Source: an uncultured Lachnospiraceae bacterium (GTDB lineage Bacteria; Bacillota; Clostridia; Lachnospirales; Lachnospiraceae). Taken from it: a DNA stretch of 64,000 bases. The stretch covers positions 1 through 64,000 of the forward strand of contig CALWLA010000001.1 in assembly GCA_944381405.1 (NCBI GenBank), in the 5' to 3' direction. Made by a program: the position numbers and the translations under genes. Positions 18,770-26,482 of the stretch are shown here, one piece after another. The notes under the pieces were generated by a model. That model was not told the origin of the DNA. It was given only the letters and a program-made list of their open reading frames with translations, and did not search any database. Each line of letters begins with the position of its first letter. Positions within the stretch are counted from its first letter, which is position 1.

Positions 18770-19848
18770 GTCAAATACTCCTCCCAGATTTTGCAAAGGA
18801 ACTCCGGGCTCAGATAAATGCAGAGCTTGTTCCAGGTGTCCTGGTTTTTGGGCGCTCCGGAGGTCTCATCCTGATACTGGACCCAGGCCATGGCGGACCA
18901 GGTAAGGCCCCGCAGGCAGGTGATGGGGATGAACAGAAGGGTCCGCTCCCGGATACCGCCGGTGTCAAAGCGCCCCGCTGCCGCCCTTTCGTATTCGGAA
19001 AGGAACGCCTCCGTCTCCCTGCGGGACAGGATGGAATCCGTCTTCCAGAAGGTGGTGGTGGGCGCCAGGAAATGTCCCAGGTCCTGGGCGGGCTCCCCGT
19101 AAAGGGGCTTTTCCCAGTCGATGAGGTGATCCCTTTGCGCGCCTGCTGCCGGAGGCTGTTCCGCCTCCCGGTCCCCGCCTTCCCCAGACAGGTCTCCGGC
19201 GTCGTTCATAAGGAAATTTCCGGAATTGAGCTCCGTATTGATGATGCAGCGGTAGCCCGAAAAGGCGGGGGCTTCCACCGCCATCTGCTGTCCCCGCTCC
19301 AGCATGCGGCATAGCGCTGCGCTGATTTCCGGCTTTGCCAGAGGGGAATTCAGGTAATGGCCCAGCATCTCCCTGCATTCCGAAAGCACCGCCCCGATGG
19401 GGTCCTTGGGGCTCAGGAGCTGCCCGATGGCTTCCTGCCCCGGCCTCAGGCTGTGGATGTCCGCAAGCAATGCCGCCGCCCTTGGCAGGTCCCGCTCATA
19501 GCAGAGGGGACGACCCGGCAGATACTCGTAGACCATGAGACCGTTTCCAAGGCCGGGAGCATCCGGGTCCGCATAAAGGGGCACCGGGGACCTTCCCGAA
19601 GGGGCAAGGGCCTTTAAAGCCCGGTACTCATAGCTGATCTGGTCCGGAAGGTGCATCTGGCTCACCAGATTGACGCGCAGCACCAGCTGTTTCCCCGTCA
19701 CGGGATGGGTGATCAGGTAATTCCTGTTACACTCCCCCTGGGCTAAGAGCCTGGGCGCAAGCTCCGCCTCCTCCGGCAGGGCGAGGGCCCTGCGGAAGGC
19801 GCTGCTGTTGAGATAGGTTTTCAGTGCATCCTCTGTAAAAAGCGGCAT
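18766..19848 (-). CDS. phosphotransferase of the aminoglycoside/choline kinase (APH) fold
   Basis: 360 residues. The N-lobe has YLITHPVTGKQLVLRVN and YEYLPGRPLCYERDLP. The C-lobe has INTELNSGNFLMNDAGDLSG in place of the catalytic loop and LIDWEKPLYGEPAQDLGHFLAP as the metal-binding segment, close to the IDWE motif of choline and homoserine kinase-like enzymes. The catalytic loop reads INTELNSGNF rather than the common xHxDxxxxN, so activity on a given substrate is uncertain. First gene of the operon with degV, ferredoxin and HAD genes. Confidence 0.78.
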   Translation of the reverse strand: MPLFTEDALKTYLNSSAFRRALALPEEAELAPRLLAQGECNRNYLITHPVTGKQLVLRVNLVSQMHLPDQISYEYRALKALAPSGRSPVPLYADPDAPGLGNGLMVYEYLPGRPLCYERDLPRAAALLADIHSLRPGQEAIGQLLSPKDPIGAVLSECREMLGHYLNSPLAKPEISAALCRMLERGQQMAVEAPAFSGYRCIINTELNSGNFLMNDAGDLSGEGGDREAEQPPAAGAQRDHLIDWEKPLYGEPAQDLGHFLAPTTTFWKTDSILSRRETEAFLSEYERAAAGRFDTGGIRERTLLFIPITCLRGLTWSAMAWVQYQDETSGAPKNQDTWNKLCIYLSPEFLCKIWEEYLT

Positions 19849-19869
19849 GGATTCTGTGTTTCCTTCCTT

Positions 19870-19897
19870 TATGCATGCTTATGTATGTATGCTTATG
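19870..19897. repeat. two tandem 14-bp repeats in an otherwise empty 300-bp leader
   Basis: TATGCATGCTTATG (19870-19883) is followed at once by TATGTATGCTTATG (19884-19897), one mismatch apart, 20 nt upstream of the kinase start. The rest of the gap from 19898 to about 20110 shows no gene or RNA that I recognise; it becomes AT-rich toward the toxin-antitoxin module. Confidence 0.7.
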
Positions 19898-20110
19898 CTT
19901 TTTCTTTTGTCCATGGGATCACGCGCATGGGGCCCCAGCTTAGGCCCTGTTTCATTTAATGATACCATTCTGTCAAAAAATTCTCAAGGGATATTCAGGT
20001 TATTGGGGGTTGATTAGGATTTGATACATCTTCACAGACAGGTTTTCAAACTGAATTCATCAAAGAAGTGGAAACTCCTTGCCGCATCCGGTATTCTTCT
20101 CTTGCTAAAC

Positions 20111-20141
20111 TAGCTAATTTATTATATCATTAAATTAGCTA
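20111..20141. promoter_or_regulatory. palindromic operator of the toxin-antitoxin operon
   Basis: TAGCTAATTTA (20111-20121) and TAAATTAGCTA (20131-20141) form a perfect 11-bp inverted repeat with a 9-bp AT-rich centre. It abuts the ribosome binding site AAAGGAGGTG (20141-20150) of the antitoxin. Such sites are where Phd/YefM antitoxins autoregulate. Confidence 0.75.
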
Positions 20142-20156
20142 AAGGAGGTGTGTTTT

Positions 20157-20402
20157 ATGAGCAGCATTACAACAGCAACCGCCACAGAAATGCAGAATAA
20201 TTTTGGCCGCTACTTAAATCTTGTCCTTTCCGGCCAGGAAGTTATTGTAACGAAAAACGGGAAGGAAGTGGGCCGCTTTATTCCAAAGGATACGGCAGTC
20301 TCCTACCTTACGGATTCCCTTACCGGTATCTTAAAGGGAGACCATGATCTTGATAAAGAAAAAGCAGAAAGGTTAGCAGAAAAACATGAGACTGCTGATT
20401 GA
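20157..20402 (+). CDS. Phd/YefM-type antitoxin
   Basis: 81 residues from the ATG at 20157, 6 nt after AAAGGAGGTG. A GTG three codons upstream lies inside the binding site and is not used. The sequence TATEMQNNFGRYLNLVLSGQEVIVTKNGKEVGRFIP is a typical Phd/YefM DNA-binding N-terminus, followed by a flexible acidic/basic tail (DHDLDKEKAERLAEKHE) that would wrap the toxin. It overlaps the toxin gene by 17 nt, and a perfect palindrome lies immediately upstream. Confidence 0.9.
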   Translation: MSSITTATATEMQNNFGRYLNLVLSGQEVIVTKNGKEVGRFIPKDTAVSYLTDSLTGILKGDHDLDKEKAERLAEKHETAD

Positions 20403-20862
20403 CGCAAATGTGATCCTGGATGTCCTTCAGAACCGCAGCCCCCACGTGAAGGATTCCTCCGTCATCTGGAAGCTGTGCGAGACCCGGCAGGCCGAAGGCT
20501 TTGTTTCTGCTCTGACCTTTGCCAATCTTGTTTACGTCATGCGCAGGGAACTGGAGCCGGGGCAGATCGAAGAAGTCCTGCATAAGCTCTCCCTGATCTT
20601 CACCTTCACGGAATTATCGCCCTCTGATCTCACCTCAGCCGCACGGCTGCAATGGGATGACTTTGAAGATGCCCTGCAAAGCGTGACAGCGGAACGGATC
20701 CACGCGGATCATATCGTTACGCGGAATGTGCGGGATTTCTCGCGAAGCAAGGTTACTGCCTTTACGCCGTCTGAGTTGAGGGGGCGGATGGGGGGTGATA
20801 CTCTCCTCCATTTAATGTCCACAGTACGGTCTGGATTTCATCTTTTCAAATTTGGGGTGTAA
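20386..20862 (+). CDS. PIN-domain ribonuclease toxin (VapC-like)
   Basis: 158 residues. It begins MRLLIDANVILDVLQNR, the PIN motif I with the first catalytic Asp6. Further acidic positions lie in QWDDFEDALQ and the RNVRDFS block, as in PIN toxins that cut RNA. The translated C-terminus carries about 25 extra residues (after TPSEL) ending GFHLFKFGV that do not look like the family, probably because the original stop was lost at a rearrangement junction. The pairing of a Phd/YefM-type antitoxin with a PIN toxin is common in Firmicutes. Confidence 0.88.
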   Translation: MRLLIDANVILDVLQNRSPHVKDSSVIWKLCETRQAEGFVSALTFANLVYVMRRELEPGQIEEVLHKLSLIFTFTELSPSDLTSAARLQWDDFEDALQSVTAERIHADHIVTRNVRDFSRSKVTAFTPSELRGRMGGDTLLHLMSTVRSGFHLFKFGV

Positions 20863-21056
20863 GTTTAGAAATTGAGGTGTATCCGCCCCTGAAACGTACA
20901 CCCAAAATCAAACAAAATGGAAATCGGGCCGTCCTGGGGCCTGTAAACGGCCCAAGCAGCCATAAAATGTTTGCCCCCACGGCCAATAGGACCGTACCGG
21001 CCGTCAAACCACCGGTCATCCGGTCATCCGCCCATCAGCTGCCAGATTACCGGCCA

Positions 21057-22070
21057 TCAGATCAGCAGAAACTCGATTCCATTAAAGAAGTATCCTACAA
21101 GGATGATCCCCACCGTGCAGATCCCGATGAACAGTGCCAGAAGCTTTGGTTTGACTGCCTTACGGAGCATGATGATCGAGGGCAGGCTCAGGGTCGTGAC
21201 TCCCATCATGAAGGAAAGGATCGTGCCCAGCTGGGCCCCCTTATAAAGCAGGGCCTCCGCAACCGGGATCGTTCCAAAGATATCCGCATACATGGGGATC
21301 CCCACCAGAGTCGCAAGGATCACCCCAAAGGGGTTATGGCTTCCCAGGATCAGCTCGATCCACTGCTCCGGTATCCAGTTATGGATGACTGCTCCGATCC
21401 CTACGCCGATCAGGATATAGGGAAAGACCTTTTTCAAGGTGCCCAGCATCTGTGTCTTTGCATAGTCCAGGCGCTCAGGCCTTGTCAGGGACGCTGCCTC
21501 CACGTCCACCCTCGGTGCCCTGCGGATAAACTCCTCCACATAGGCTTCCATGTGGAGCTTTTCGATCAGACTGCCTCCCAGGACTGCGATCACAAGTCCC
21601 AGGATCACATAGATCAGGGCGATCCTGACACCGAAAATGCCGGTCAGAAGCACCAGGCTCCCCAGATCCACCATGGGGGATGAGATCAGAAAGGAAAAGG
21701 TGACCCCAAGGGGAAGGCCTGCGCTTGTAAAGCCGATGAATAAGGGGATGGAGGAACAGGAGCAAAAGGGGGTCACGGTCCCCAGCAGGGCGGCGATCAC
21801 GTTGGCGCCGATCCCGTGAAAGCGGCCCAGGATGCGCTTACTGCGCTCCGGCGGAAAATAGCTCTGAATATAAGAGATCACAAAGATCAGGACGCAGAGC
21901 AATACCGTGATCTTCAGGACATCGTAAAGGAAGAACTGGATGCTTCCCCCCACCGGAGAGGACAGATCCAGGCCCATGGCAGAAAGTCCATTTCCGATCA
22001 ATCTGTTCAGCCATTTCATTCCCAGGATCTCATTTTGTATCAGAAGCCACAGGAATCCAGGACTGCTCAT
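21057..22070 (-). CDS. ArsP_1-type permease (DUF318/UPF0718)
   Basis: 337 residues from the ATG at 22070, which overlaps the preceding stop codon by 4 nt (ATGA); a start at 22091 would overlap the upstream gene further. About eight to ten membrane spans. The family hallmark TPFCSCSSIPLFIG is present near residue 100, as in ArsP permeases that export trivalent organoarsenicals. A second conserved region is VGIPMYADIFGTIPVAEALLYKG. It is the last gene after an ArsR-CobW fusion and a thioredoxin-like gene. The transported substrate is unproven; export of a thiol-reactive metalloid or of another ligand is possible. Confidence 0.85.
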   Translation of the reverse strand: MSSPGFLWLLIQNEILGMKWLNRLIGNGLSAMGLDLSSPVGGSIQFFLYDVLKITVLLCVLIFVISYIQSYFPPERSKRILGRFHGIGANVIAALLGTVTPFCSCSSIPLFIGFTSAGLPLGVTFSFLISSPMVDLGSLVLLTGIFGVRIALIYVILGLVIAVLGGSLIEKLHMEAYVEEFIRRAPRVDVEAASLTRPERLDYAKTQMLGTLKKVFPYILIGVGIGAVIHNWIPEQWIELILGSHNPFGVILATLVGIPMYADIFGTIPVAEALLYKGAQLGTILSFMMGVTTLSLPSIIMLRKAVKPKLLALFIGICTVGIILVGYFFNGIEFLLI

Positions 22071-22309
22071 GATAATTCCTTTCTCAGGCACTTCATTACG
22101 GTACTTTTCGAAGCTGCCTGTCCGCTGATGACAAGTTTTCCGTTCACCATCAGGGAGGGAGCCGACAGAACTCCTAATTTCACGATCTCTATCAGGTCCT
22201 CCACCTTTTCAACCTTCGCGTCCAGTCCCAGCTCTTCCACGGCTGCCATTGTATTTTCATACAGCTGGTCGCATTTGTCGCAGCCTTCTCCCAAAACCTT
22301 GATATCCAT
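22067..22309 (-). CDS. small thioredoxin-like protein (redox-active disulfide protein 2 type)
   Basis: 80 residues. It starts MDIKVLGEGCDKCDQLYENT, with a C-x2-C active site near the N-terminus (Cys10 and Cys13) and a thioredoxin-like cis-Pro region (SAPSLMVNGKLVISGQ). Proteins of this type are often encoded beside ArsP-like permeases and are thought to pass electrons or ligands to the permease. It is translationally coupled to the permease gene by a 4-nt overlap and starts about 10 nt after the fusion gene. Confidence 0.88.
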   Translation of the reverse strand: MDIKVLGEGCDKCDQLYENTMAAVEELGLDAKVEKVEDLIEIVKLGVLSAPSLMVNGKLVISGQAASKSTVMKCLRKELS

Positions 22310-22318
22310 AGCGCCTCC

Positions 22319-23578
22319 TTAGTTTTTCAGCTGCATGGGCAGCCCCACCTTATCTTCCCAGGCCCCGAAGATCTTCCTGATGACTGCAGGGCCGATCTTT
22401 GAGATAAACACCATCTCGGAGACAGACTTTTCCGGACAGGGCGTGATGTCGATCCTGTGTCCCACCAGGTCCACCTGATTCCAGCCTTTTCCAGTGATCC
22501 TGAAAAAGCCCTTGGCCCGGTACAGATCGTCCTGGATCTCCCCTATGAATGCCTGCAGCTTTTCCTGCTCCACCTCCCCGGAAAACTCCATGAAGAGGGT
22601 CTTGGGCTTGGTCTCGACGGAGTTCGTGGTCTCCTCGCTTTCCGCCCAGCGGTATTTCATCAGGTCCTCCTCCAGGAAGGACAGGTCCAGATCTCCCTTT
22701 ACGCTGGTACGGATCTCGCAGACCGGATTGATCTCACAGATCTTCTCCTTAAGGCTTCTGATCCGCGCCTCATCCACCAGATCGGTCTTTGTAAGCACCG
22801 CCATGTTGCAGTGCTTCAGCTGCCGGTACACTGTTTCCAGGTCATCCAGCTGATCAAAGAAATTCACGGCGTCCACCAGGCAGATCGCTCCCTTGAATTC
22901 ATAGGCATTGCCGCAGAGCTGCTCCGAGGCCGCAAGGATCTCCTCCACGTTTGAGGGGTCCCCCAGGCCGGAGCTTTCTATGAAGAGATACTCAAAGTTC
23001 TGGGCAGCCATCTCCGCAAGGGCCTGCACAAAGTTAAGCCTGAGGCAGGAGCAGAAAATAGAGCCCCTGTTGATCTCTACCATCTTGATGTCGTCATTCC
23101 GGAGGATCTCTCCGTCGATGCTCAGCTTGCCGAATTCATTCTGGATGACTCCCACCCGTTTTCCCTTCAGGGCCTCCAGAAGCCGCAGAAGCACCGTGGT
23201 CTTTCCGGAGCCCAAAAATCCGGTCAGTACATAAAGCTTTGTCTTTTCATTTTCCATATCCCTGTCTCCTCCGTAAGACATATCCTTAAGGACCGGAGAA
23301 GGCTCGATCCTGGTCAGTCTCTGCAGAAGCTCCGCCGCAGCCTGGCTTCCGGCTTCGCTCAAAGAGTAATGGGTCCATTTTCCTTCTCTGCGTCCCTTTA
23401 CGATCCCGCTTTCGCAGAGGATCTTCATGTGGTGGGACAGGGTGGACTGGCTGATATTCAGTTCGCTTAACAGCACGCAGGCGCACTTCTCTCCGCTTCG
23501 CAGAAGCTCCAGGACCCTGAGGCGGTTCGGATCGCAAAAGGCCCGGAATACCGCCGCATCCTTCTCATACTGGTTCAT
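22319..23578 (-). CDS. ArsR repressor fused to CobW-type GTPase
   Basis: 419 residues from the ATG at 23578 (AAAGGA about 9 nt upstream); the longer upstream frame crosses the promoter. Residues 1-105 are an ArsR winged helix with FCDPNRLRVLELL, a cysteine pair in GEKCACVLLSEL where ArsR proteins bind As/Sb, and the recognition helix SQSTLSHHMKIL. From about 110 on it is a CobW/COG0523 metallochaperone GTPase: Walker A LTGFLGSGKTTVL, IESSGLGDP, TKTDLV. The usual CxCC metal motif is replaced by FCSC in RGSIFCSCLRLNF. There is no stop or frame break between the halves. First gene of an operon with the thioredoxin-like protein and permease. Confidence 0.86.
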   Translation of the reverse strand: MNQYEKDAAVFRAFCDPNRLRVLELLRSGEKCACVLLSELNISQSTLSHHMKILCESGIVKGRREGKWTHYSLSEAGSQAAAELLQRLTRIEPSPVLKDMSYGGDRDMENEKTKLYVLTGFLGSGKTTVLLRLLEALKGKRVGVIQNEFGKLSIDGEILRNDDIKMVEINRGSIFCSCLRLNFVQALAEMAAQNFEYLFIESSGLGDPSNVEEILAASEQLCGNAYEFKGAICLVDAVNFFDQLDDLETVYRQLKHCNMAVLTKTDLVDEARIRSLKEKICEINPVCEIRTSVKGDLDLSFLEEDLMKYRWAESEETTNSVETKPKTLFMEFSGEVEQEKLQAFIGEIQDDLYRAKGFFRITGKGWNQVDLVGHRIDITPCPEKSVSEMVFISKIGPAVIRKIFGAWEDKVGLPMQLKN

Positions 23579-23606
23579 TGCTCTCATTCCTTTAAATCGA
23601 AATTCT

Positions 23607-23634
23607 TCAATCTGTAGTATATACCTCAGATCGA
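23607..23634 (-). promoter_or_regulatory. 28-bp imperfect palindrome, likely ArsR-half operator
   Basis: The sequence TCAATCTGTAGTATATACCTCAGATCGA (first and last halves match as inverted repeats except three pairs) spans the spacer and -10 box of the promoter of the ArsR-CobW gene. The position would allow autorepression. Confidence 0.65.
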
Positions 23635-23644
23635 TAAATGTCAA
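23616..23644 (-). promoter_or_regulatory. promoter of the arsR-cobW/trx/permease operon
   Basis: A consensus -35 TTGACA (23639-23644) and a -10 TATACT (23616-23621) on the minus strand are 17 bp apart. The -10 and spacer lie inside the palindrome at 23607-23634. Confidence 0.75.
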
Positions 23645-23690
23645 TGTGTTTCCTGATGGTCCCATGAGGATTCCCTGGAGGATCCGCCCT

Positions 23691-24476
23691 TTACCGGATA
23701 TCCCGGTACCGCCTTGCCAGCACCTCCGGGGACACTCCCTTCCGGTAGGCGGCCCTCAGGCGGTTCATCTGCCACATAACCCGAAGCTTTTGAACAGTAT
23801 TTCCCTGGAATCTGCGGGGAGAGGTATAGATTCGGCGCCTCGTCATGCCCAGGGGCACCCCCAGGGCCTTCAGGGTCAGGGAAAGCTGGTAGTCCTCCAT
23901 GATGGGAATCTCCCGATAGCCCCCTGCCCGGAAGAAAAGCTCCCGCCTGAGAAAGATCCCCTGATCTCCGAACATGACCTTCCGGTCCTTTACCCGGTGA
24001 TTGGAGATCCATTTGCAGGTATACATGAAGAGATTTTTCTTTTCCCGGAAGTCGATGCCAAAGCAGCCCGCCTCATACCGGGACAGAACCTGCCTAAGCT
24101 CCGCCTCCGCTCCTTCCGGAAGCTCCGAATCGCAGTGAAGGAAAAAGAGATACTCTCCCCGGCAGCAGCAGGCTCCCTCGTTCATCTGGGCGGCCCGCCC
24201 CTTTTTCTCCGCTCTGATCACCTGATACCCTCGGTCCTTTGGAACGAGGTCCAGGGTCCGGTCCCGGCTGCCGCCATCGGAAAAGATGATCTCCGCCCCC
24301 GACTTCTGAAGGGGCTCCAGGGTCCGCAGCAGCCCCTCGATGGTCTTTTCCTCGTTATAGGTGGGGATGATGACGGAAAGAAGTCCCGGCACCACCTGTT
24401 CCAGGTTGGGGTCCGAAAGGGGCTCTGGAATCTCCGCATAAAAGGGAAGCTTCCGCTTCCCTTCTCTTTTTTTCAT
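23691..24476 (-). CDS. family 2 glycosyltransferase, TIGR04283 (arsenosugar-associated type)
   Basis: 261 residues from the ATG at 24476, with AAGGAG upstream; a much longer frame in the same register runs through the permease gene and is a shadow. The GT-A fold is shown by LLSVIIPTYNEEKTIEGLL, the SDGGSRDRTLDL block, FLHCDSELPEGAEAEL (metal-binding DxD-like HCDSE) and GYREIPIMEDYQLSLTL. It matches the TIGR04283 glycosyltransferases found beside DUF2064 (TIGR04282) proteins and radical-SAM ArsS. The matching TIGR04282 domain occurs in the fusion protein at 31966-34392. It is the last gene of an ABC-transporter operon. Confidence 0.87.
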   Translation of the reverse strand: MKKREGKRKLPFYAEIPEPLSDPNLEQVVPGLLSVIIPTYNEEKTIEGLLRTLEPLQKSGAEIIFSDGGSRDRTLDLVPKDRGYQVIRAEKKGRAAQMNEGACCCRGEYLFFLHCDSELPEGAEAELRQVLSRYEAGCFGIDFREKKNLFMYTCKWISNHRVKDRKVMFGDQGIFLRRELFFRAGGYREIPIMEDYQLSLTLKALGVPLGMTRRRIYTSPRRFQGNTVQKLRVMWQMNRLRAAYRKGVSPEVLARRYRDIR

Positions 24477-24553
24477 AAATCGCTCTCCTTTTTTCCTGCA
24501 TGTTACGGGCCGCAGCCATAGACTGCCTTCCCAGGCGCCGGTATCCGCCGCCC

Positions 24554-25456
24554 TTATCCCTTGGTGGAGCCCTGCATCATGCCGTTTACCAGATATCTCC
24601 GGAAGAAAAGTGCCGCCAGGGCCGGAGGCAGGATGGCGATGAGTCCTCCCGCCGCCGTGATGCCGTAAAAGATGGTGTCCTTGGTCATGAACTCCGAGGT
24701 CACGATGGACACGGGCTTTGTGTTGGCGCTGGAAGCCAGGATCAGGGGGATCTGATACTGTCCCCAGGCGGACAGGAACATGATCAGGGCCGCGGAGATC
24801 AGGATCGGATAGGAATTGGGCAGGATGATGCGGAAAAAGCACCCTAGGGTGCCGCAGCCATCCACCCTGGCCGCCTCCTCCAGCTCCCTGGGAATGGTGG
24901 CAAAATAGTTGCTCATAAGCCAGGTGCTCATGGGCAAAAAGGAACTGACATACACCAGGCTCAGCCAGAAGGTCTTGTCCAGGAGCCGGTGGGTGGAAAA
25001 GATCCGGAACAAAGGGATGATGGTGGCAAAGACCGGGATCACCATGGTGATCAGAAGGCCGTACTTGAACACTGCCTTTCCGGGAAACCGGAGCCTCGCC
25101 AGGGTATAGGCCGTAATGGTGGCGATGGGGATGCCGCACAACAGGGTCACCAGCACCGCCTTCAGGGAATTGAAGAGGCCTGAAAAAAGCCGCTGGGAAT
25201 ACTGGGACTCTCCCAGAAGCAGCTCTGTGTAATTGCTCAGCACCGGCTCCTTCGGCAGAAAGTTCGGGGTATTTGTGAACATCTCATATTCCGGCGTGAT
25301 GGAGATGAAGAAGGCCCAGAGAAAGGGCCCCAGGGTCAGGGTCAGAAACAGGGCGGAGGCCAGGACATAGCCGGGTCCGATCTTCGATCTTTTATGAAAT
25401 TGTGGGTCGTTTCTGTCTTTCAAAGGCCTTGCCTCCTTGTTATTTTTCCTGGTCAT
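24554..25456 (-). CDS. carbohydrate ABC transporter permease, MalG type
   Basis: 300 residues, six predicted spans. The EAA region is RELEEAARVDGCGTLGCFFRIILPNSYPI and the C-terminus LFFRRYLVNGMMQGSTKG is characteristic of MalG-like permeases. It follows the MalF-like gene by 9 nt and precedes the glycosyltransferase gene by 77 nt. No ATPase is encoded locally. The substrate is unknown; linkage to glycosyltransferase and radical-SAM genes makes a sugar or nucleoside precursor plausible. Confidence 0.88.
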   Translation of the reverse strand: MTRKNNKEARPLKDRNDPQFHKRSKIGPGYVLASALFLTLTLGPFLWAFFISITPEYEMFTNTPNFLPKEPVLSNYTELLLGESQYSQRLFSGLFNSLKAVLVTLLCGIPIATITAYTLARLRFPGKAVFKYGLLITMVIPVFATIIPLFRIFSTHRLLDKTFWLSLVYVSSFLPMSTWLMSNYFATIPRELEEAARVDGCGTLGCFFRIILPNSYPILISAALIMFLSAWGQYQIPLILASSANTKPVSIVTSEFMTKDTIFYGITAAGGLIAILPPALAALFFRRYLVNGMMQGSTKG

Positions 25457-25465
25457 TTTTCTTTC

Positions 25466-26341
25466 CTAGAACTCCACTTCCCGGTTCAGGCTCCTGAGAT
25501 AAAATACTCCCAGCACCGCCGTAAGTCCCATGATGATATAGGTCAGGGCGCTGCCCTTTCCGAAGTCCAGGAAGCTGAAGGTGGTGAGGTAATTCTGGAT
25601 GAGCACGTTTTTGCCCACGTCGGAAAAACCCGACAGGGCCACGATCTCGTCGAAGATGTTGATGGCTGTGATGGAGGCGCTGGTGGTTCCGATGCCGATG
25701 AAGGGAAACACCAGAGGCAGGGTGATATACCGGAAGGAATGAAAGCTTCCGCTGCCGTCGATCTTGGCCGCCTCATAAAGCTCCTTGGGAATGGATTTCA
25801 GCCCCGCAAGGCACACGATGGCGCAAAAAGGCGCAGACCGCCAGGCGGTCACCACCGCCACCACGGAAAGCAGCAGCCACCGGTTGGAGAGCCAGTCCAC
25901 CGGGGTGTCTATGAGCCCCAGCATCAGCAGGAGCTTGTTGATAAAGCCGTAGCCCGGAAAAAAGATAAAGCGCCAGATGATGCCGTTTACGATGGGAGGC
26001 ATGGCCCAGGGCAGGATGGCGATGGCCAGAAAGAGGCCCGCAAGCCGGTGCTCCTTGCTCAGGATCATGGCCACAAAAAATCCGCAGAGGGTGGTCAGTA
26101 TCACCACTGCTGCCAACAGGAACAGCGTGTTCTGGAGGCTGTACCAGAAATCCTGGGATTTCAGCACCGAGACATAGTTCTCAAAGCCCACAAAGGCCGT
26201 ATCGTTGGGTCTTGTGAGTTTCATCTCCCTTAAGCTGTAGCTGAAGGTGACGGCGATGGGATAATACACCAGGGCCACCATCAGAAGTCCCATTGGCAGC
26301 AGGAGGATATATGGCAGGATCTTTTGTGAAAATCTGTGCAT
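25466..26341 (-). CDS. carbohydrate ABC transporter permease, MalF type
   Basis: 291 residues with six predicted spans, starting MHRFSQKILPYILLLPMGLLMVALVYYPIAVTFSYSL. The EAA loop reads KELYEAAKIDGSGSFHSFRYITLPL. It lies downstream of the binding lipoprotein with a 141-nt gap that contains a small tandem repeat and partners the permease at 24554-25456. Specificity is not evident from sequence. Confidence 0.88.
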   Translation of the reverse strand: MHRFSQKILPYILLLPMGLLMVALVYYPIAVTFSYSLREMKLTRPNDTAFVGFENYVSVLKSQDFWYSLQNTLFLLAAVVILTTLCGFFVAMILSKEHRLAGLFLAIAILPWAMPPIVNGIIWRFIFFPGYGFINKLLLMLGLIDTPVDWLSNRWLLLSVVAVVTAWRSAPFCAIVCLAGLKSIPKELYEAAKIDGSGSFHSFRYITLPLVFPFIGIGTTSASITAINIFDEIVALSGFSDVGKNVLIQNYLTTFSFLDFGKGSALTYIIMGLTAVLGVFYLRSLNREVEF

Positions 26342-26400
26342 GGCATACCTCTTTTCAAATGCGCAGGGCTCCGCCGGGAGCCCCGCGCTTTCTGTTTCAG

Positions 26401-26450
26401 ACTGTCCGTCTCCGCAAGACTGTCCGTCTCCGCAAGACCGTCCGTCTCCG
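26401..26450. repeat. 2.8 copies of an 18-bp tandem repeat between binding protein and permease
   Basis: ACTGTCCGTCTCCGCAAG occurs at 26401-26418 and 26419-26436, followed by a partial copy with one change at 26437-26450. It lies in the 141-nt intercistronic region and may affect RNA structure or be replication slippage. Confidence 0.8.
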
Positions 26451-26482
26451 GCGATCGCAGCCTGATAGAGCGTCCCAGGGGG

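Noticed and set aside
23691..25139. 482-residue ORF on the minus strand
   Set aside because: Its first half is a shadow of the permease gene at 24554-25456; the real gene starts at 24476.
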